Assembly (NCBI GenBank): GCA_030544215.1
Contig: JARZZO010000006.1
Location: forward strand, 46,166,501 to 46,230,500
DNA length: 64,000 nucleotides
DNA from: Zantedeschia hybrid cultivar
Taxonomy: Eukaryota > Streptophyta > Magnoliopsida > Alismatales > Araceae
Direction of reading: 5' to 3'
This document shows, one piece after another, positions 55,578-64,000 of this stretch (positions within the stretch are counted from its first letter, which is position 1; each line of letters opens with the position of its first letter). The notes beneath the pieces were generated by a model. The model saw only the letters and a program-made list of their open reading frames with translations. It was not told the DNA's origin and did no database searches. Made by a program: the position numbers and the translations under genes.

Positions 55578-57135
55578 TGTTGAGATCGCTGTGTTGGGAT
55601 CCGATCCTAAAAACGTAGCGGAATAAAAAAAAATATTCGGGATCGGATCCATCCCGTTTCGATCATTAAAATAGAACCGGAGAATATCGAGTTCACCTTG
55701 CGCGGATTCGAATCCGCGTCCGTTTTCCGGTTCCGTCGGAGCGATGCCGCAAGTCGCGCAGATGCCCGACCTCTAGCGGTATCCACGTGGTTCTCCTCGC
55801 GATGGATCGTCCTCGCTTCCTCGCTCGCTGCGGCATTCGTAGATCCCGTCCGGCTGCGCGTAATCCGCCACGACATGCGGATTCGGAATCCCCGTCGAAC
55901 GGAAGATGGAGCAGTTTGGAACTGCACGCCCAGAAGAGAGAGAAAGGGAGAAAGAAAGAATGACGGCTAGGTCAGGGTTGCTGGCCCCGGACGTAGAATC
56001 CATTCTTTTATAATAAGTCAGTTTGCAGTTTCTCATAAAAACCCAGACTTATCCGAAATCCTGTCGGATTATCCATCGACTTGAAAACCATTTGCGTGTG
56101 ACCCTCTAGGCCCAAATACTAGTCTAGTTAATAGCCCATTAAGTCCAGTAACCCTTTACTGAGCCACTGAATTAATTAATATCCTTATATTCAATTAATC
56201 AGCCGAATTTAATGTCCCACAATAAATTCGGACGGACTGCCGATCACGTTGGATGCCAAGCAACATCGCGTGATCCTGGATGGCACTGGAGTTATCGCAA
56301 CCCTCTATTGGAACCTTTCTGTCATCGGTTAGCGCGCGGATATAATCCTTCATCCGTACAATGTTCCCGAATCGACCTAGGGCATGGTTTACTGTTAAAT
56401 CCTATTTGGTCGATTCACTTGAATCAGATGCCGCTAATCTGAATCCGATAACTCCTTATCGATTACAGAGTCCGCCCTGGCCAGGGACTTTAAGCGCATC
56501 ATTCCCGGAACATTCTCTCTCAAACTACCGAGAGCGGATGATCCCGTATTGAACACACAATTACCTTCGAGGGCATTTCCCTGAACCCGATCGCTTGACT
56601 TATTGATAACCCATAGTTAGGGATTCGTTAGTCAAGGTCAAAGCTCAGAAACTTACCAACAAGATATCTTTGGAGTCTCAGGTCCAAGGATCATCCACGC
56701 AACCGTGACAAATGAATCGAGCTGGTTAACAGTGAGGTGATTACCATCCAGCGATTCATAGTCGGATCAGTTCAGTGAACTCATTCACCAATGAGCACCT
56801 ATAGGTTCAGCATAGTGTCTCCACACAAGTGACTTATGGGATCAGTCACCCTCATCATATGAGCTGAAGTAACCTATACTAGTCTATCCGAATGTTCGAT
56901 GTCCTATCTCAAACATCCTATGACTAGAAACAATTAAGAACATGTGTTTATAAGTCTTCGGTCCCGTAATTATGATCTCATCATAATCCGAAGACTGTTG
57001 CACATGTTCATGGACTTCATCGTGATACGATAAACACAGATCGAATTAATTACACACAATGAATTATTGCCATTTATTAATAATCTGAATAAGTACATAG
57101 TATCGGATTGGCTTTGAGACCATCTAATACTAACA
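55578..57135 (-). repeat. Element H: 3' LTR
   Basis: 1558 bp. Minus strand runs from TGTTAGTATTAGATGG to GATCTCAACA. Close homologue of the C LTRs in inverted orientation. TATA-like box (minus TTATTATAAAAG) near 56006-56020. Polypurine tract (minus AAGTGGGAGAT) at 57136-57146. Confidence 0.88.
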
Positions 57136-57149
57136 ATCTCCCACTTTGA

Positions 57150-57650
57150 CTAAAGCCAATCACTTTTATACAAAATACCCATATGCTCTAAGTGACGCTC
57201 AAAAACATTTTGAGACAAAGGCTTTGTAAGTGGATCTGCTATGTTGTCAGTTGAGGGAACTCTTTCCACCACGACATCTCCTCGAGCTATAATTTCTCTG
57301 ATCAAATGAAAGTGTCGCAGAATGTGCTTCGACTTCTGATGAGACCTCGGCTCTTTCGCTTGAGCAATCGCCCCATTGTTGTCACACAGCAGTGGGACAG
57401 GACCAGATATGCTTTCCACCACACCAAGATCGCCTATGAATTTCTTCATCCATACAGCTTCCTTGGCGGCTTCAGCAGCAGCAATATACTCGGTTTCCGT
57501 TGTCGAATCAGCAGTGGTTTCCCACTTGGAACTTTTACAGCTCACTGCTCCCCCGTTGAGTGTGAAAACGAAACCTGATGTTGACTTGCTGTCGTCAGGA
57601 TCAGACTGAAACTTGAGTCAGTGTATCCTTGCAGCTTTAAGTCTCCTCAT
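57150..57650 (-). pseudogene. Element H: RNase H
   Basis: SSKWETTADSTTETEYIAAA, EAAKEAVWMKKFIGDLGVVE, PLLCDNNGAIAQAKEPRSHQ, KSKHILRHFHLIREIIARGD and DNIADPLTKPLSQNVFERHL, ending near SDWL. Upstream there is a frameshift near 57600-57640 around the GGDLKL segment. The Asp-Ser-Thr-Thr-Glu catalytic block is present. Confidence 0.87.
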
Positions 57651-58363
57651 TCATAGACTAGAAATAGATCCTTAGTCCTTCTCAAGTACTTAAGGATGCA
57701 TTTCACAGCCTTCCAGTATTCATCATCTGGATCTGCCTGATGTCTGCTCGTAACACTTAGAGCATATGCTACATCAGATCTAGTACATAGCATGGCATAC
57801 ATGATGGACCCTATGGCAGAAGCATAGGAGACTTTATCCATCACTGCCCTCTCTTCAGGTGTCTTTGGAGACTGACCTTTATAAAGTGAAATTCCATGTC
57901 TCATCGATATGAGACCTCATTTGGAATTTTCCATGCCAAACCTTTTGACAATGGTTTATATGTACATGGATTGGGTTAAAGCTAGCATCTTCTTTGATCT
58001 AACTCTATAGATCCGTATTCCTAATACGTAAGATGTTTCTTCCAAATCCTTCATAGAGAAGTTTTTTGACAGCCATATCTTTACTGATGACATCATTCAT
58101 ACATTATTCCCAATGAGTAGGATGTCGTCAACGTAAAGAACCAGAAATGTGATTGCGCTCCCACTGTTTTTCTCATATACACACGGCTCATCTTCATTCT
58201 TAATGAAGCCATAAGATTTGATTGCCTCATCAAATCTTATGTTCCAGCTTCGGGAAGCTTGCTTCAATCCATAAATGGACCTCTGTAACTTGCATACCAT
58301 GTCTGGAGATTCTTTGGATGTGAATCCCTCTGGTTGCATCATATACACCTCCTCCTCAAGGTT
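57647..58363 (-). pseudogene. Element H: reverse transcriptase, C-terminal part
   Basis: From the J1 join: GNLEEEVYMMQPEGFTSKES, RSIYGLKQASRSWNIRFDEA and the catalytic YVDDILLIGN (58110-58140). After a shift near 58095 come KDLEETSYVLGIR-type sequence, MRHGISLYKGQSPKTPEERA, then SYASAIGSIMYAMLCTRSDV. Broken by several lesions between 57905 and 58095. Confidence 0.85.
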
Positions 58364-58368
58364 ACCAT

Positions 58369-60703
58369 TGTAACGACCCGCCACCCTATAATCGGGGATC
58401 CGATTACTAAATGGTTACCGAACCATTAATTTGGAACCAAACCAGGATCTAATCAAGTATGGGAGATAAATAATAAACTAAGCTAAACATTCACATCGCA
58501 TTGAATTGAAATATAAGTGCAAGAATTAAAAATTATTACAATGCGACTCGATGCAAATAATTACATACTCCAACAGAAAAGAAATAATTAAACGTACAGG
58601 CCAGAAATAAAAATAACAACTACGTCGGGGCATACCCCGGAATAACTGCTGACGGTGCTCAAGACCCGACCACACTCTCCTCGCTAGGTCTGCTGAGAGT
58701 CCTCACCTGAAAACCGCAGAGGGGTGAGTCTCAAAGACAAGACTCAGTAGGGATCCTTCGATCCCCACTGCCCACGCACACACCCACAAGTGTAAGGCAC
58801 AGCTAACGGTAATGTAATAAACACAGGAGGTACGATTCCTAATTTTTAACGTAAAATCACATGCAGTCGAAATATAATAAACATGCATATTTTAAATCAG
58901 CCGACTAGGGAACCCACAACTGTCGTCTCGATAGAACTCGCTAACCACACAGCAACGGTGGGAAAAACCTCGACCCGCTGAGACCAAGCAGTAACCCCTC
59001 GGATAGCACACTAGCTACTCCGGCCCAACCGGCTCAGGTGGTTACTCCTTCCCTTAGCATGAGTGACTCTCCGAATGTACCACTCCGACACTGGTACTAG
59101 CTGACCCCGGGGTTCACCAGGTGACCCTCTCTCACTAGGCGTCACCCCGCCCACGCCCCCACCGGCGCTGTGCTCACGCCCCCACCAGCACAGGGTGATA
59201 AAGCGCTACAATGTCACTCCAGGTCCACAGTAACACAAAACCACCAAAACCCGGCACAGTACGATCCGGTCACGTGAAAAGTCCGCGATCGCATAACATA
59301 CACGTAGTATCGTCCGGTCATGAAGAATCTATCTCTACCGGGTACACTAAAATATGCACTAACCATCCGTCTAATAGTATGAACACATTTTACTGGCATG
59401 AATTAGTGAGGTTCTGTCTTGAATCGCGTCTCCCAAGGTCGACGCCATTCAAGCTCCATGTACAGGTTATGTAAAACAGTCTTCAGAATCAGGCCCTAAA
59501 AGGCGTTGACACCAGTGGTCGCCTTTTAAAAGGCGTCGACATCCTCAGACGCCATTCAGCACAGAAATCCAGAAATTCCAAAGAAACTACCCCGGGGATT
59601 TCTGCCTTAAAAGGCGTCATGGCTGCCCAACGCTATTCAAAAACGCGTCGCAGACCCATGACGTCTTTTAATCCCATAATCCCGAACTGGCAAACTCTCA
59701 ATCAGGCGATTCCTGTCTAAAAGGCGTCGCGATGGTCCGACGCCCTTCAAAAAGGCGTCGCCCATGCACGACGTCTTTTAACCCTAGGAACCAGAGTTGC
59801 CATGAGCCCGAGGGCTCCCTTTTCAACCCAAATAACCCCAAAATCACCCAAAAACGGAGGAGAAAGAGGGGCAATACAATTCATAGCAAAACCCCCATAT
59901 CATCAAAAGAACACCTAACATGCTCATTCTACCCCCCGAAACCAAAGATCCATAACAAGCTTAAATGGGGAAAAACATGGTTTGAACACAATACTAAGGG
60001 AACCGTCACCCTACCGGATACTTGAACACCTCCGAGCTTCAAGCCGTCCACCCGACTCGCCCCACGCCGCCGCCGGTACCGCCGTGGTCGTCCTTGCTCC
60101 ACCGTGACGTCGGCCGCCGTCCGGAGAGTAGAACGCCGCAGTGGAAGTGGAGGTGGTAGTTGTAGGAGCTAGGTAGAGGATGGAGTGGAGGGAGAGATGA
60201 ACGGTGGGAGGAAAGGAGGGAGGAGGAGGGATCGCCGCCGAGTTCGTCGGAAGGGAAAGAGAGGAAGAGAGGATAAAAATGAGGGAAAGAAGGAGGGCTC
60301 GCGGGGTTAACCAGGGACTGGATAAAACGCGTCGACATCCACGGACGGCAATCAGTTGATGTGACGGCTGCTCTGACAAGACTCTGAAACGCGTCGTTCA
60401 AGGAAGACGCCGTTCAGACGACATGTCAGGGCTGTACTCTGACAATCCCAGAGTCGCAGTCTGAAAGGCGTCGACACACGTGGACGCCGTTCAGGCGACA
60501 CGACAGGGCCGTACTCTCGCGGCCCGAAGCCAACCCACGTGGCACCCATGTGGCAGGACCTGAAACGCGTCTGCAACGGTGGACGCCGTTCAAAACGCGT
60601 CTCGATGTCCTGACGTGAATCAACACAGAACCTCCGCCCTCACTAAGGTTAGAACTACAAGGTCCGACCCCGAAAACCGGATCCGAAGGTCACGATCCTT
60701 ACA
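58369..60703 (-). mobile_element. J1: Ty3 solo LTR
   Basis: 2335 bp with TGTAAGGATC and GGTCGTTACA ends (minus strand), flanked by accat (58364-58368 and 60704-60708). There is no internal region, so it is a solo LTR from recombination between the two LTRs of a full element. About twelve GCGTC palindromes (59416-59782 and 60322-60615) and the CGGGG-CATA-CCCCG hairpin (58626-58640). Related to but distinct from K and J2. Confidence 0.92.
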
Positions 60704-60942
60704 ACCATTGAGGAAGGCAATCTTCACATCCATCTGCCAGATTTCATAATCATGGTAGGTAGCAATGGCGAGAAGAATTCTGATGGACTTAATCATAGCA
60801 ACAGGTGAAAAGGTTTCGTCATAGTCAACACCATGTCTTTGACGATAGCCTTTTGCCACTAATCTTGCTTTATAAGTCTCAATACGTCCATCTGCACCGA
60901 TCTTTCTTTTAAAGATCCATTTGCAGCCGATAGGTACTATAC
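60704..60942 (-). pseudogene. Element H: reverse transcriptase, middle segment
   Basis: Between J2 and J1 the minus strand reads IVPIGCKWIFKRKIGADGRI, ETYKARLVAKGYRQRHGVDY, DETFSPVAMIKSIRILLAIA and YEIWQMDVKIAFLN. It joins the segment ending at 58368 when J1 is removed. The frame is open. Confidence 0.9.
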
Positions 60943-63473
60943 TGTAACGACCCGCCATCCTATGACCGGAGACCCGGTCACTAAATGAATGTCGGCCCAT
61001 TAACTGTAGGATCATACCAGGATCTTATTTGCACATCTGGAGGAGTAAGCGTTAAACAAGATTAAATATAACATTCACACGGACTACAAGGGGTACAGTG
61101 CGCAGGAAGTAAAGTAACAATGTCCGTACACAGTCCAACAATAATTACATGTCCAACAAATTAATTAAGTACAGGCAGAAATAAAGTACAACAACATCGG
61201 GGCATACCCCGGGAACTGAGATAGCTGCTGGTCCGCACACCAAGGAGAACACCACGCGCCGCCACACGCCACAAGGTCTACACCTGAAAACGCAGGGAGT
61301 GAGCCACACCAAAATTGGGCTCAGTAGGGATCATCCGATCCCTCGCCTCCCACACACACACCCACAAGTGCAGTAGCAAAGATACAGGTAATAAAGCAAG
61401 TAAAGCTGTAACACGCTACTCCTAAAATCTCGATATGAATCATGTGCCTTCGGAATGTAACATGCATATTTCTAAAATCATTCTATCAAGGAGCCTACAA
61501 CTCCCGTCTCGGCAAAACACGTCAACCACTCCTCCGAAAGTAGGAAACACCAACCACACAGCCGTAAGTGGGAAACACCGTCCACACAAGCACAGGTAGG
61601 AAACACCGACCCGCTGAGACCAAACAGTAACCCCTCGGATAGCACGCTAGCTACTCCGGCCCAACTGGCTCAGGTGGTTACTCCTTCCCTCAGCATGAGT
61701 GACTCTCCGAATGTACCACTCCGAGACCGGTACTAGCTGACCCCGGGGTTCACCAGGTGACCCTCTCTCACTAGGCGTCACCCCGCCCACGCCCCCACCG
61801 GCGCTGTGCTCACGCCCCCACCAGCACAGGGTGATAAAGCGCTACAATGTCACTCCAGGTCCACAGTAACTCAAAACACCAAAACCCGGCACAGTACGAT
61901 CCGGTCACGTGAAAAGCCCGCGATCGCACTACACACAATGCAGTGCCATCCGATCATAAAGAAACCAAGTATACTAGAGCATGCACTAACCAACTATCTA
62001 GCAGTATGTACATTTTACTGGAATGAATTAGTGTTGTTCTGCCTTAAATCGCGTCGCCCAAGGCCGACGGCATTCAAGTTCCCTAAACTGGTTCATAAAA
62101 CAGAGGCCACGGGAATCTGGCCTAAAAGGCGTCGACACCAGCAGTCGCCTTTTGAAAGGCGTCGACATCCTCCGACGCCATTCAGCTGATAAATCCAGAA
62201 TTTCAGGAAAACATTACCCAGGGGATTTCTTCCTTAAAAGGCGTCATGGTTACCCGACGCCATTCAAATCGCGTCGTCCACCCATGACGTCTTTTAGTTC
62301 TATAATCCCGAGTTGACGGACCCTCAGTCGGGGTGATTTCCTGCCTAAATGGCGTCATGATGGCCCGACGTCCTTTTGAAAGGCGTCGTCCATCCATGAC
62401 GTCATTTAGCACCATAACCCATAACTCGTGAAACCTCGAACGGGGAGGTTTCTGCCCAAAAAGCGTCGTACTGCCTTGACGTCCTTTTGAAAGGCGTCGA
62501 CCAGGCACGACGCCGTTTAGCGCCAGAAACCTGGTTCCCTGGTTCGAACCGAGGGTTTCTCCCTTAACCCCAATTGCCCCGGAAAGCCTCCAAAACAGAA
62601 GGGGGAGAAAGAGAAGTTCACCCCCCCACAAACCTACTACAAAACCACATACAGGAACACGGCCATACCCACAAGAACACCCCCCTAAACATGCTCAATC
62701 TAGCCCAAAACACATCAAAACACACCTAGGAAAGCACGAGCAACACATACAAGGTTCGTCCCCCTACCGGATACTTGAACTCCTCCTGGCTCCGTGTCGC
62801 CCAACCGCCGCGCCGCAGACCGCCGCCGGTACCCCCGAGAACGTCGCCACTCCGCCGGGACGTCGTCCGCCGTCCGGAGAATGGAACGCCGCGAAGGAAG
62901 TGGTGGTGGCAGAGGTGAGAGGTAGGGAGGCGTTGGAGTGGTGGAAGAGGAAGAAGAGGAAGGGAAAGGGAAAGAGAGGGGTCGGAGGAGGCGGAGAGGG
63001 AGAGGAGAGAGAGCGAGAGGTGAGAAATGAGGGAAAGAAAGGAGGGCTCGCGGGGGTCATCAGAAACTACCTAAAACGCGTCGAGCGAGAAGGACGCCTA
63101 TCAGATGACAGGACGGGCCGTACTGACAGCTGTCTGAAACGCGTCGACCACCATGGACGCCGTTCAGCTGACATGTCAGGCACCGTACACTGACATCGCA
63201 GGGTGGCAGTCTGAATCGCGTCGTCCATCATGGACGCCGTTCAGACGACAAGACAGGGGCCGTACTCTCGCGACCCGAAACCCGCCCACTTGGCGCCCAC
63301 GTGGCACAACATCAAATCGCCTAAATGGCGTCCACCTATCAAGACGCCGTTTGAAAGGCATCGTGATGTGTAGACGTCATTCAGAAGAAATTCTCCAGAC
63401 CCCGCAAGCTCCGACCCAGGGGATCCGGCCCGAAACCGACCCGAAAATCGAACCCGAAACCTCAGTCCTTACA
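60943..63473 (-). repeat. J2: 3' LTR
   Basis: 2531 bp, minus strand TGTAAGGACTGAGG to GTCGTTACA. Homologous along most of its length to the K 3' LTR. About fourteen GCGTC palindromes (62044-62525 and 63072-63385); the variable centres match K position by position (for example atgatggcc at about 62355 and 37147). Confidence 0.9.
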
Positions 63474-63496
63474 TTCTCCCCCCCTTAAAAGAATTT
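63474..63496 (-). other. J2: polypurine tract
   Basis: Minus strand GAAATTCTTTTAAGGGGGG followed by AGAA and the LTR; the same arrangement as in K. Confidence 0.85.
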
Positions 63497-64000
63497 CGTC
63501 CCCGAAATTGCCTGCTACAAGTAACGAGGGCGAAAACGCCTCCACTGCCAACTCGCATGGGGACTTACCAAAAAGGATAGGGAACTGCTTCCCAGCATCT
63601 CAATCACACGCCCCCAGGTCGCCTCGCTCCCGGAGCGATACTGTCAAAATACTCAGTCCACAGATGCAACCTTGTTCCAGAGGACCTGTCACTAGTGATT
63701 CTCAAAACGCACTAGACACTCTGGAAAGGACAAGTCCTCAGCGACCTCAAGTCCTGAAAGTTCTAACACCTGGGGCGGATCCAGAACACTCCTCTGCAAC
63801 GAAACACGAAACGCATCGTGCACTCCCGCACGACTGAACGGCAAGGCTGGTTGGTAATCTTCCTCAATTCGAGCAAGAACGGGAAGAGGCCCAGCACGGC
63901 ACGGACCCAGCTTACCTTGCTTCTCAAATCTCTTCACACCCATGGAGGGCGAGACTTGGAAAGACACGAGGTCTCCGACTTCAAACCCAATCGGTCTCTT
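63497..64000 (-). pseudogene. J2: integrase C-terminal tail (GPY/F-like module and decayed chromodomain-like region)
   Basis: From the window edge: RPIGFEVGDLVSFQVSPSMG, VKRFEKQGKLGP, GPLPVLARIEE, VHDAFRVSLQRSVLDPPQVL and LEVAEDLSFPECLVRFENH, then a stop at about 63690. The order matches the tail of plant Ty3 integrases (GDLVFLKVSP, KLSPRYIGPF, VHDVFHVSML; family knowledge). Past the stop, EATWGRVIEM recalls the end of a chromodomain-bearing tail, out of frame. Such tails can direct insertion into heterochromatin. Degraded. Confidence 0.85.

Larger units (their letters stand above)
55578..64000 (-). mobile_element. Element H: Ty1/copia of the C family, 3' part, carrying J1 and J2
   Basis: 3' LTR (55578-57135), polypurine tract, RNase H and RT read on the minus strand. 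The RT is split twice by Ty3 insertions. Integrase, gag and the 5' LTR would lie right of the window. Left TSD candidate: caagg (55573-55577). Confidence 0.85.
60943..64000 (-). mobile_element. J2: Ty3 (Tekay/Del-like) chromovirus, 3' part
   Basis: Inserted in the H RT next to VPIG. Left flank tatac (60938-60942) is the candidate TSD; its partner is outside. LTR, polypurine tract and the integrase C-terminal tail are visible, so unlike K this copy retains pol. Confidence 0.88.

Noticed and set aside
60704..60942. J1, H segment and J2 read as one composite Ty3 element with two LTRs
   Set aside because: The segment between them is H RT in frame. J1 has its own perfect TSD (accat) and a distinct LTR sequence, and J2 has its own internal region beyond 63473.
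1..64000. Host genes, rRNA genes, organellar inserts, pararetrovirus sequence
   Set aside because: I looked for non-retrotransposon protein motifs and found none; each stretch is accounted for by an LTR, leader or gag-pol piece, apart from the uncertain interior of F (3207-6102).

Overview
The window looks like repeat-rich heterochromatin of a large flowering-plant genome. I found no host protein gene, rRNA or tRNA gene. Almost every base belongs to LTR retrotransposons inserted into one another. Plant origin is inferred from Athila-type Ty3 elements, Tekay/Del-like Ty3 chromoviruses (initiator-Met-tRNA primer site; integrase tail like that family) and long-LTR Ty1/copia elements. The sequence does not let me name a species.

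Layout, left to right (letters are my labels). 1-3206: 3' end of an Athila-type element, inserted in F. 3207-6102: minus-strand element F, gag-like fragment plus long LTR. 6103-7309: copia gag fragment E fused to a plus-strand half LTR G. 7310-48216: minus-strand copia element D, interrupted by copia A (7682-16944, TSD gaatc) in its gag and by copia C in its 5' LTR. C (20013-47262, plus, TSD ttcta) carries copia B (29035-46964, plus, TSD cgcat) in its 3' LTR. B carries the gag-only Ty3 element K (35567-41012, minus, TSD atgac) in its reverse-transcriptase (RT) region, and ends in three tandem LTR copies. 48217-49342: half of a second D-family LTR in opposite orientation. 49343-49555: slice of a copia leader. 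49556-55070: a second Athila element, truncated in RT. 55071-55577: half an LTR (I). 55578-64000: minus-strand copia H, whose RT is split by a Ty3 solo LTR J1 (58369-60703, TSD accat) and a Ty3 element J2 (60943 to beyond the window).

The nesting gives a relative age order: D before A and C, C before B, B before K. The outer elements are riddled with stops, frameshifts and deletions. B has an open frame of 867 codons up to the K insertion, and its two terminal LTRs are equal in length (1586 bp). K has an intact 346-codon gag but no pol, so if it moved in this form it needed enzymes from another element.

The most unusual signals are short RNA-like structures that the protein annotation does not explain. 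First, the copia leaders carry four to six spaced hairpins with a constant core (TTGTG-loop-CACAA) and outer arms that differ in sequence but stay complementary, often through G-U pairs. Second, the Ty3 LTRs, and the apparently unrelated LTR of F, carry about fifty copies of a 32-36 bp imperfect palindrome with GCGTC/GACGC arms. Third, three independent Ty3 insertions fall within 235 bp of homologous copia RT sequence.
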